This document shows positions 9,291-15,665 of a DNA stretch of 64,000 nt, one piece after another (within the stretch, counting starts at the first letter, position 1; each line of letters starts with the position of its first letter). The notes under the pieces are model-generated. The model worked only from the letters and a program-made list of their open reading frames with translations, was not told where the DNA came from and made no database searches. The stretch is from Aquirufa aurantiipilula (lineage in GTDB: Bacteria > Bacteroidota > Bacteroidia > Cytophagales > Spirosomataceae): assembly GCF_019923745.1 (NCBI RefSeq), contig NZ_JAANOG010000006.1, positions 154,872 to 218,871 of the forward strand. The letters are read 5' to 3'. A program made the position numbers and the translations under genes.

Positions 9291-9326
9291 AAAAGGGTTA
9301 TACTTGTATAAGTGTAACCCTTTTTT
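9291..9326 (+). terminator. Terminator of tRNA-Asn, ending just before the next ATG
   Basis: Stem AAAAGGGTTA/TAACCCTTTT with a longer interrupted inner stem and a T-run. The start codon of the next gene lies 7 nt downstream. The same hairpin-to-ATG arrangement recurs at 12063-12104. Confidence 0.85.
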
Positions 9327-9332
9327 GATTTT

Positions 9333-9914
9333 ATGAAAAAGTTTTTTGTTTTCCTTCTAATATTATTCTCTTTAAATTCGAATGGGCAATCAGTTCAAAA
9401 TAGGAATTGGGAGTATTCAAAAGTTGTGTACACCCCATCCTCCAAAAAGAAAATAATAATTACAAATAGTTTACCTAAAGGAGGCGGAATCGTTTCCTAT
9501 AAAGGAAAAGAGTACTATTATTTCATTTTTTGGACTAATGTACGTAATGAAGCAACATCGCCTCTGGATTTAAAAATTAAATTTCCGACAATCATTTCTT
9601 TTAAATCTGAAGAATCGTACGCTAAAGTTGCCTTTACAAAGTCAAATATGACAATTGACAAAGTGCAGGAGTTCGATTATGGTCTTAAGGGTATAACAAC
9701 TCTTTTAAATAATGAATCAAATCAATTAAAGGATTTGAATAATAGAATTTCACCATTCAATAATTATTTATTTTACAGCGCAATTTTCATCCATAAAACA
9801 AAGTGGCCGGTTAGGGCAGAATATATATTAAAAGACAAAACACTATTTTACAAGATTACAGCCGGTACAGATGTTGTAACGGTTCCCTGTGGTAGTCTTG
9901 ATTTTAAGAATTAA
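9333..9914 (+). CDS. Secreted hypothetical protein
   Basis: I do not recognise this 193-residue protein. It starts with a clear signal peptide (MKKFFVFLLILFSLNSNGQS), so it is exported or periplasmic. The mature part is rich in Lys, Asn, Tyr and Phe and looks like a small beta-rich protein (YKGKEYYYFIFWTNVRNEATSPLDLKIKFP). No cysteine pairs or catalytic motifs stand out. It begins 7 nt after the tRNA-Asn terminator, leaving no room for its own promoter in front, and is followed by repeat copy A (9942-10041). It is the first gene of the accessory strip behind the tRNA. Confidence 0.7.
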   Translation: MKKFFVFLLILFSLNSNGQSVQNRNWEYSKVVYTPSSKKKIIITNSLPKGGGIVSYKGKEYYYFIFWTNVRNEATSPLDLKIKFPTIISFKSEESYAKVAFTKSNMTIDKVQEFDYGLKGITTLLNNESNQLKDLNNRISPFNNYLFYSAIFIHKTKWPVRAEYILKDKTLFYKITAGTDVVTVPCGSLDFKN

Positions 9915-9941
9915 TTAGTACGATTTTTGCTAATAGAAATG

Positions 9942-10041
9942 AACCTCCTGCAAAATTGTACAAAGTTCAACCCTTCAATTTCCTAATAGTCACAAACTCA
10001 ATCATCGCATTATAGCTGCATCTTTCGTCTGTAAGGGGAGC
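9942..10041 (+). repeat. Accessory-strip repeat, copy A
   Basis: About 100 bp that aligns by eye at roughly 70-75% with copy B (12454-12552). Shared blocks are an AACCTYCTGCAA start, an AGTTYAACCCTT block, TAGTCACA, TCGCATTAT, CATCTTTC and a final GGGGAGC. It starts 28 bp after the preceding gene and is followed by a hairpin (10052-10078). Confidence 0.65.
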
Positions 10042-10051
10042 CAAACTGGAC

Positions 10052-10078
10052 AAGCCATCAGAAATGATGGCTTTTTTT
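10052..10078 (+). terminator. Intrinsic terminator after repeat copy A
   Basis: Perfect 9-bp stem AAGCCATCA/TGATGGCTT, loop GAAA, then a T-run to 10078. It lies directly after the GGGGAGC end of repeat A. Confidence 0.9.
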
Positions 10079-10119
10079 GTTTATAATCCATCTCTATTTC
10101 TTCTATTCATCGATTTTCT

Positions 10120-10140
10120 TGGTTCGAGCCCAGTAGAGGG
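10120..10140 (+). repeat. Partial copy of tRNA-Asn 3' end (candidate att site)
   Basis: Twenty of 21 bases equal the T-arm/acceptor part of tRNA-Asn at 9255-9275; the single difference is G to T after CCCAG. The rest of the tRNA is absent, so it cannot be a functional gene. Such 3'-end copies are usual at the far end of elements integrated by tyrosine recombinases. Starts are 865 bp apart. Confidence 0.75.
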
Positions 10141-10195
10141 TTTTGAGTATTTTTAATCTTTTTCAATGGTAGTTTTACACAAGGTATTTTCAATT

Positions 10196-10216
10196 TGTGC
10201 CAAGAATGTGCCAAGA
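10196..10216 (+). repeat. Two TGTGCCAAGA direct repeats with 11-bp period
   Basis: TGTGCCAAGA at 10196-10205 and again at 10207-10216, one helical turn apart, 56 bp downstream of the tRNA-like copy. It could be a protein-binding array such as integrase arm sites. No integrase gene is present in the window. Confidence 0.6.
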
Positions 10217-10299
10217 GTTGGTTTTAATCATTGTGGCTTCAACATTTTAAAGTGATAAAGTATCCTGCAAATTGAAGGAATTAATAAGGGGTTTGTACA

Positions 10300-10764
10300 T
10301 TAACAACTCAATAACATTCTTTTTTCCTCTCTAATTTTTTCTAATTTTAAATTAGTATCCATTAATTGAATTTCGTAATATTCATTTTTTGTAACACCTC
10401 TCATGGAAATATTTTTTATTTGCTGATCATGTATTTCATGGATATTTTTCATGTAGGTGATTTCTAATTTGATAATATCTTTAAATTTTAAAACTTCATT
10501 AAGATTGTTCCCTATGTAAATTATTTTATTTACTTCTTGATTTTTCCACTTACCTCCCCAAATTTCTTTTAAAACCAAAATTGTTTTTATTATTCCGATT
10601 TGTAAATCTTCAAATGCTTTGATTTTTCCTTTTACTAATTCAGCATCGGCAAAAAACTCCTGACCAATAATATCCTTAGCCCAAAAACTACCAGTATTTA
10701 TAATATTGCCACTTATAACAGTGGTTATAAACATTTTGTCAATTTCATCGTCAAGAAAGTGCAT
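10300..10764 (-). CDS. Hypothetical protein, AT-rich
   Basis: Unrecognised protein of about 154 residues from the ATG at 10764 (MHFLDDEIDKMFITT); a longer frame opens at 10803. It is predicted soluble and mostly helical (KAFEDLQIGIIKTILVLKEIW; a charged C-terminal helix NLKLEKIREEKRM). No signal peptide is seen. It is transcribed opposite to the tRNA-side genes and lies downstream of a lipoprotein gene with a short gap, so the two may form an operon. The DNA is visibly richer in A+T than the flanking genes, which suggests recent acquisition. Confidence 0.55.
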   Translation of the reverse strand: MHFLDDEIDKMFITTVISGNIINTGSFWAKDIIGQEFFADAELVKGKIKAFEDLQIGIIKTILVLKEIWGGKWKNQEVNKIIYIGNNLNEVLKFKDIIKLEITYMKNIHEIHDQQIKNISMRGVTKNEYYEIQLMDTNLKLEKIREEKRMLLSC

Positions 10765-10828
10765 AAAATAACATTGTATTAAAATAATTAGATGTAGGTA
10801 CAATTACAAAATATATACATTGTTAAAG

Positions 10829-11734
10829 TTATATTTTATCTAAAAACTTTTGTTCTCGTATTTTTTGATTTTTTAATTCTTTTTTCTTTAAATCTTCTAT
10901 TTGTTTTTTACGAATCGACTTATCCTTTTGAATTTTATCAATGAGTGATTTAGTGGTAAAATCAGCTATCAAATAATAATACATTGAGTATTCTACAATT
11001 ACTTTATTCATTTCTTTATTTACTACCTCATTATAAAAATTTTGGTTACCCAAATTAATTTCAATATTTTGAAGTTTTGAATTATTTACATCTCCCCAGC
11101 TAGGGTTAAAATTGTTTTTATCAAGATTGGATGTAAATGAGCTGTCCTCACTATTATTTAAGTTAGGTGGGCCATACTTTTTGATCAATGCATCTTTCAA
11201 TAATATTAGTGGTTTAGATTCTAATTCATTTATTTTTAACCTTTTATAAACTATTGCATCTAATTCATACCTTAAATTATTTGATGTAATAGAAGTTCTA
11301 TAAATTTTTTGCCAATCATAATAGCATTTGAAGTAAGTCAACCTGTATATTACATTATCGATAAAAAAAAGTCTAATTTCATCAAATTTAATATTACCAA
11401 TTTTAAAATTATAAATCTTTAAATATTTTGCATGTGAGTAGTTATTTAGAACATCAAAATTGTGTTTATATTCCGGTTTGGTATAAAATTCGTTTAAAGA
11501 ATTTTTAACAGGATCATTCCAAGTGGGTATTAATAAAGGAGTATGTTTAATGGAATTTGTAGCTAAATATTTTTCAACTTCAGAATAAGTCATTCCTTTA
11601 TGTAGGAAGAAAAATGACGGAATATTATGAATATTTATTTTTTTCATTGAATTACTAGATTCAATTTTATTTTCTTTAGTTAAACAAGAAAAACCAAACA
11701 AGCTGATTGTAAGTAATATGAAATATCTAGTCAT
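10829..11734 (-). CDS. Putative lipoprotein of unknown function
   Basis: A 301-residue protein. Its N-terminus MTRYFILLTISLFGFSC is a lipoprotein signal with a Cys at residue 17, so it is probably membrane-anchored. The mature part is Asn/Lys/Tyr rich with no motif I can name. A conserved-looking stretch FFLHKGMTYSEVEKYL resembles the N-terminal part of small outer-membrane assembly-like folds, but this is weak. The C-terminus is a lysine-rich helix (KKQIEDLKKKELKNQKIREQ). Strongly AT-biased DNA and orientation opposite to its neighbours mark it as accessory. It is likely cotranscribed with the gene ending at 10300. Confidence 0.65.
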   Translation of the reverse strand: MTRYFILLTISLFGFSCLTKENKIESSNSMKKINIHNIPSFFFLHKGMTYSEVEKYLATNSIKHTPLLIPTWNDPVKNSLNEFYTKPEYKHNFDVLNNYSHAKYLKIYNFKIGNIKFDEIRLFFIDNVIYRLTYFKCYYDWQKIYRTSITSNNLRYELDAIVYKRLKINELESKPLILLKDALIKKYGPPNLNNSEDSSFTSNLDKNNFNPSWGDVNNSKLQNIEINLGNQNFYNEVVNKEMNKVIVEYSMYYYLIADFTTKSLIDKIQKDKSIRKKQIEDLKKKELKNQKIREQKFLDKI

Positions 11735-11898
11735 TCAAATTTTGAATTTATTAAATAGTTTTAAAATGATATTATAAGTGTCACTAATTACTAGAGAGTT
11801 TAGAACTGAAGGATGTACATGTTTTAAATATCGCAACGATTTCAATAGACCAATTCTCAATGTACTTTGATTCAATTTAATACATATTTTAATAGAAT

Positions 11899-12053
11899 CA
11901 ACTTCCTGTATTTTACACGAAGTTTGTCAAGTGGAGTTAATTTGAGGATAATTGAAACTTAAATCAATTATCTTTAACAAAAAGTTGATTTCCAATCAAT
12001 TTAGATAGTTTTATCGTTAATGATGGCTGCAACATTCCTCCTATTAAGGGAGC
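11899..12053 (+). repeat. Accessory-strip repeat, copy C (split and degenerate)
   Basis: 11899-11925 (AACTTCCTGTATTTTACACG and following bases) matches the start of copy B. 12019-12053 (GATGGCTGCAACATTC through AAGGGAGCAA) matches the end of copy A. About 90 bp of unrelated sequence lies between. Most of the 367-bp gap 11735-12101 is otherwise featureless AT-rich DNA. Confidence 0.5.
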
Positions 12054-12062
12054 AATAATGAT

Positions 12063-12096
12063 AAAAAGGTTATACATTTATAATGTAACCTTTTTT
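12063..12096 (+). terminator. Hairpin with T-run immediately before ATG
   Basis: Stem AAAAAGGTTA/TAACCTTTTT with an inner CATT/AATG extension. The next start codon is at 12102. Together with the AGGGAGC upstream, this segment aligns with the tRNA-Asn 3' tail, its terminator and the following ATG (9270-9335). Confidence 0.75.
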
Positions 12097-12101
12097 ATTT
12101 T

Positions 12102-12446
12102 ATGACACCGAAAGAGATATTACAAAAATGGGTTGAAGCATTCAACCGTTACGATTATGAAGCGTTAGGTGAATTGTACGCAGAAAATTGCATAAATCAT
12201 CAGACACCCAATGGTATTACGGAAGGGAGAGTCAACATCAAGATTATGTTCAAGGATGAATTTGAAAAATTTGAGATGGTATGTATGGTGGAGAACATAT
12301 TTGAGGATGGGAATGTAGGGATGTTAGAATGGAAAGACCCTAAGGGCCTTCGTGGATGTGGATTTTTTTGGATTGAAAATGATAAGATAGTTTACCAAAG
12401 AGGCTACTGGGATAAACTATCCTTTATGGAACAGCAAGCAAAGTAG
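12102..12446 (+). CDS. SnoaL-like / NTF2-superfamily small protein
   Basis: A 114-residue protein with a SnoaL/NTF2-like alpha+beta cone pattern. It opens with the helical motif EILQKWVEAFNRYDYEALGELYAENCINHQTPNG, followed by beta strands ending in FFWIENDKIVYQRGYWDKL. Members of this fold are small-molecule isomerases, hydrolases or binding proteins; no specific reaction can be given. No signal peptide is present. It starts 6 nt after a terminator-like hairpin and is followed 7 bp later by repeat copy B, so it has the structure of a single-gene cassette. Confidence 0.8.
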   Translation: MTPKEILQKWVEAFNRYDYEALGELYAENCINHQTPNGITEGRVNIKIMFKDEFEKFEMVCMVENIFEDGNVGMLEWKDPKGLRGCGFFWIENDKIVYQRGYWDKLSFMEQQAK

Positions 12447-12453
12447 TCAGGTA

Positions 12454-12552
12454 AACCTTCTGCAATTTGACACGAAGTTTAACCCTTTAATTCTCTGATA
12501 GTCACATATTCATTCTTCGCATTATTTTACATCTTTCTTCGGTATGGGGAGC
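12454..12552 (+). repeat. Accessory-strip repeat, copy B
   Basis: Aligns over its full ~100 bp with copy A (9942-10041). It begins 7 bp after the SnoaL-like stop codon and ends in GGGGAGC. It is followed by an A-run and an imperfect GGTCAATTTGAC hairpin similar to the core of the terminator at 13592-13632. Confidence 0.65.
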
Positions 12553-12674
12553 AGAATAAAAAAAAGGTCAATTTGACTAATTTTTTCTTTCAAAACCTTT
12601 TCAATTTGATTCATTGTTCACCCAGAGTGCTAGCTTCTTTTTTTAGATTTGTATGGATGTTTCAATAGATATCT

Positions 12675-13118
12675 ATGGTAAAAATCAATTTTAATTCACT
12701 TTTAAAGAGGATAACTGAAAATTATTTTTCTTTCTTTTATCTATTAATAGGATTATCAAGTCTGTATTTTTTCACATGGACCGGAAAATACCTAAATACT
12801 ATATATCCTGACAAACATAATTTAGACACAAGATTTAGAGTTATGTTGAGAAGTCGACATATTTTTATCCTATTAATAAGTTTAATTGAAATAGGAATTG
12901 GGGTATACATCCAGCCATGTCGAACTAAATTCTTTCTATTTTTACAATGGCTAACATTATTATTAATCATTACTTCGCACCTCCTTTTTATATATGCCTT
13001 TTTTTTCGAGGTTGAAATTATTCATGTTCCAAAAACACCAATATTGCATTATGCAACCTACATTGTTTTAGCAAGTGTAATTCCCCAAATTTTAACAAAA
13101 TGGGAATCAAAAAAATAG
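12675..13118 (+). CDS. Small integral membrane protein of unknown function
   Basis: A 147-residue protein with four likely transmembrane helices: FSFFYLLIGLSSLYFFTWTG, FILLISLIEIGIGVYI, LTLLLIITSHLLFIYAFFFE and HYATYIVLASVIPQIL. A CRTKFFLFLQW loop separates the second and third helices. The topology and the second-helix glutamate recall DoxX/methylamine-utilisation MauE-like proteins, but I would not assign it. It lies in the accessory strip, 66 bp before another small secreted protein on the same strand. Confidence 0.65.
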   Translation: MVKINFNSLLKRITENYFSFFYLLIGLSSLYFFTWTGKYLNTIYPDKHNLDTRFRVMLRSRHIFILLISLIEIGIGVYIQPCRTKFFLFLQWLTLLLIITSHLLFIYAFFFEVEIIHVPKTPILHYATYIVLASVIPQILTKWESKK

Positions 13119-13184
13119 ATTAATTCGGGTTCTGAGTCTTTTGTTTAAATTGAAGTCTTATATAAATCAATAATATCTTCTAAA

Positions 13185-13550
13185 ATGAAAAATATAGCCT
13201 TATTCATATCAATTTTATTGTTTGCATTTTCTGTAAATGCACAGGACAATATTAATATTAGCTTCTCAAATGACTACCAAGATGTATACCATCTCTCTCT
13301 TATTATTTATACTCCAGATGGAAAAATTCAAACAAGAGTAAGCAACCTAAATCCAGACCAAATCAAAGCATATTCCTTACCAGTCAATACCGAAATTTAT
13401 ATCGCCGATTGGAAACAAGAAGCATTTGCTATGAAGGGAAATGACATTAAGTCCACGGGCGTGAAACCTTACATTGTTCTTAAAGATTCGGATGCCAAAA
13501 GAACGATAAAGCTGAGTTCGATTGATCAGAATAGAAAATCAAGCCTTTAA
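13185..13550 (+). CDS. Small secreted hypothetical protein
   Basis: A 121-residue protein with a clear signal peptide (MKNIALFISILLFAFSVNAQ) and a beta-rich mature domain of about 100 residues (NISFSNDYQDVYHLSLIIYTPDGKI, then PVNTEIYIADWKQEAFAMKGNDI). I do not recognise the family. It is likely periplasmic. It ends inside a weak fourth copy of the strip repeat (13541-13587) and is followed by a strong bidirectional terminator, making it the last gene of the accessory strip. Confidence 0.7.
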   Translation: MKNIALFISILLFAFSVNAQDNINISFSNDYQDVYHLSLIIYTPDGKIQTRVSNLNPDQIKAYSLPVNTEIYIADWKQEAFAMKGNDIKSTGVKPYIVLKDSDAKRTIKLSSIDQNRKSSL

Positions 13551-13587
13551 TTTTCGGATTGTTACAAGTTTACTGACCGAATTAAAA
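13541..13587 (+). repeat. Accessory-strip repeat, copy D (partial, weak)
   Basis: AAGCCTTTAATTTTCGGATT and the following bases align with the middle of copy B (CCCTTTAATTCTCTGATAGT) by eye. The final GGGGAGC part is missing. It overlaps the last codons of the preceding gene. Confidence 0.35.
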
Positions 13588-13591
13588 TAGT

Positions 13592-13632
13592 AAACATCAA
13601 AAGGTGGTCAATTTGACCACCTTTTGATGTTT
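13592..13632. terminator. Strong bidirectional terminator
   Basis: Perfect 20-bp inverted repeat (13592-13611 with 13613-13632) centred on GGTCAATTTGACC. It has A/T-rich ends on both sides and lies between convergent genes, so it can stop transcription from either direction. It marks the right edge of the accessory strip. Confidence 0.9.
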
Positions 13633-13655
13633 TAAACACCTTATTTTTATAAATT

Positions 13656-14591
13656 TTATTGACTGACAAGAAACTTATTTACATCTAGCCAATGCATAAA
13701 AGCATCAAACCAGCGATTACTCGTTCTATTCGGATTGCCTAAACCAAATCCATGCCCTCCATTTTGATATAAATGAAACTCTACCGGTCGACCTGCTTTA
13801 AACCAGGAATCAATGATTCCAAATTGGGAATTAAATAAGAAATCATCTGAGGCAATTACATTGAACATGGGAGGAGCATTTTCAGGTACTTTCACCGGCC
13901 CCATTCCTCCATAAATTGGGCCAATAAATGCTAGTTTCATTGTTTTGGAATGTAGTGTGGCATGCATAGTCAAGCCTGCCCCCGCAGAAAAGCCAATCAT
14001 CCCTATTCGCTTGGTATCAATTCCCCATTCATTGGCGTTTTTTAATAGCATGGCATAAGCCGCTTCGGCATCTTGCAATTGATTTGTCAGATCCATTTGT
14101 GCCATGGGATTCGTATTTTTTGCAGAGCTGTCCGTTTTTATGGGAGCCGGACGCGGGCGGTTCATCCAAGCGGTAAAATCATCCAATGACTCTGCCGTAG
14201 GAAACAACCTATATTTTAAAACAAACGCGGCTATTCCTTTTTTAGCTAGGGCCTCAGCTACCTCCCAACCTTCATTTCCCATGGAAAGCCAGCGATATCC
14301 TCCACCTGGGGCAACAATAACTGCCGCTCCATTACCCTTGCCTTTTTCAGGTAAGAAGGGGGTTAATGTGGCTTTGGAAATATTTCTGGCCATGGGGTCT
14401 CCCCACTGTCTGAACCAAGTCTCGGGTGCTGGTTGGTCTTTCACAGATCCAGTTCCCAATGGAATAGCATTGGGTTCTTTTGGAGCCTCAAGGGGATAAA
14501 TTTTACCATCCTGACCCATGGCATTCCATGTGATACATGGTAGGATAAGTACTAAAAAACTTTTGCGGGCTGTGGTATAAAACTTTTGCAT
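13656..14591 (-). CDS. Secreted alpha/beta hydrolase (acetyl-xylan/carbohydrate esterase-like)
   Basis: About 311 residues from the ATG at 14591, chosen because it gives a proper signal peptide (FYTTARKSFLVLILPCITWNAMGQ). The oxyanion segment VIVAPGGGYRW, the nucleophile elbow GFSAGAG, a late acidic residue in ASDDFLF and the catalytic His in NGGHGFG form a complete Ser-Asp-His triad. The arrangement matches BD-FAE/AXE-type esterases that remove acetyl or feruloyl groups from plant polysaccharides. It is convergent with the accessory strip and is followed by the terminator at 13592-13632. Confidence 0.85.
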   Translation of the reverse strand: MQKFYTTARKSFLVLILPCITWNAMGQDGKIYPLEAPKEPNAIPLGTGSVKDQPAPETWFRQWGDPMARNISKATLTPFLPEKGKGNGAAVIVAPGGGYRWLSMGNEGWEVAEALAKKGIAAFVLKYRLFPTAESLDDFTAWMNRPRPAPIKTDSSAKNTNPMAQMDLTNQLQDAEAAYAMLLKNANEWGIDTKRIGMIGFSAGAGLTMHATLHSKTMKLAFIGPIYGGMGPVKVPENAPPMFNVIASDDFLFNSQFGIIDSWFKAGRPVEFHLYQNGGHGFGLGNPNRTSNRWFDAFMHWLDVNKFLVSQ

Positions 14592-14833
14592 GATTTTTAG
14601 ATGATGGGGTATAGGTAGCTTATAACAATACTGGGGTAGTTTCGTACATTTGAAATACAAGTTAAATATTTCTCGCATGTTTCAAACTCGGTATAAAGTC
14701 TTATTATTTTTCTAGTAAATCTAAAATAAAAACAACTTGTTCTATCCCTGGGAGAATTTTAATCAACCACCAACGTTTATCAACCCTTTCATTTTAATTT
14801 CAAAAACACATACATTTTTGCGACATTACATCG

Positions 14834-15586
14834 ATGAAACAAATACTTTTTGCCTTGACCATATTTTTATGTGGAAGTTTATCTGCTCATTATTCGCTGA
14901 GTTCGGACACGTTTAAACCCAAAGAAGTATATCATTCAGAAGATTTGGTCATCATTCAGATTTCTGAAAATGCATTTGTTCATACCTCATTTTTACAAAC
15001 AAATGATTTCGGGAAAGTTCCTTGTAATGGTTTAATTATTCGGGATTCCAAAGAAGTGCTTGTGTTTGATACCCCCACCAACAATCCATCTTCTGAGGCA
15101 TTAATCCAATTCATCCAAAAAAAGCTTCAATGTAAAATCAATGCCATTGTTCCCACCCATTTTCACGAGGATTGTTTGGGTGGTTTAGCCGCTTTTCATG
15201 AACATAATATCCCTTCTTATGCAAACATGAGGACGATCGAGTTAACAAAGGCCAATCAAATTATTTCACCTCGAAATGGATTTAAAGATTCCGTGCAATT
15301 GAATCTTGGAAAGACCTTTGCTAAGGTTACATTTTTTGGAGAAGGACATACCAAGGATAATGTAGTAGCGTATTTTCCACAAGAAAAAATACTTTTTGGG
15401 GGCTGCCTAATAAAAGAATTGAATGCCACCAAGGGATATTTAGGCGATGCGAATGTTGGAGAGTGGTCAAATACGGTTGAACAAATTAAAAAAGCTTATC
15501 CCAATGTACAACTTGTCATTCCAGGGCATGGAAAAATAGGTGGCAACGCCTTAATGGATTATACCATTACATTATTTAAAAACTAA
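14834..15586 (+). CDS. Subclass B1 metallo-beta-lactamase
   Basis: A 250-residue zinc hydrolase with an N-terminal signal peptide (MKQILFALTIFLCGSLSA), so it acts in the periplasm. All six zinc ligands of subclass B1 are present: HxHxD as H109, H111 and D113 in THFHEDCLGG, then H172 in GEGHTKDN, C191 in FGGC and H232 in IPGHG. The THFHEDCLGG and LFGGCLIK forms are those of chromosomal Bacteroidota enzymes such as BlaB/IND types. B1 enzymes hydrolyse penicillins, cephalosporins and carbapenems; activity here is inferred. A TetX-like monooxygenase follows 80 bp downstream on the same strand. Confidence 0.93.
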   Translation: MKQILFALTIFLCGSLSAHYSLSSDTFKPKEVYHSEDLVIIQISENAFVHTSFLQTNDFGKVPCNGLIIRDSKEVLVFDTPTNNPSSEALIQFIQKKLQCKINAIVPTHFHEDCLGGLAAFHEHNIPSYANMRTIELTKANQIISPRNGFKDSVQLNLGKTFAKVTFFGEGHTKDNVVAYFPQEKILFGGCLIKELNATKGYLGDANVGEWSNTVEQIKKAYPNVQLVIPGHGKIGGNALMDYTITLFKN

Positions 15587-15665
15587 TCCAGAAAATTTGA
15601 GTTTAATTTAGAGGCTTTTGTTTTGGCTACTACTTAATCAATCGTACTCGTATTTTTTCCCAAAA

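Noticed and set aside
9255..10140. A second functional tRNA at 10120
   Set aside because: Only the T-arm/acceptor part is present; no D-arm, anticodon arm or 5' acceptor strand precedes it.
9942..13587. CRISPR array interpretation of the repeated segments behind tRNA-Asn
   Set aside because: The repeats are long (~100 bp), diverged, few, and separated by whole genes rather than short uniform spacers; no cas genes are present.
14104..14499. 131-codon rightward frame antisense to the secreted esterase
   Set aside because: It lies entirely inside the strongly supported esterase gene, and its protein is Gly/Pro/Ala-rich without a fold pattern. It is a shadow frame.
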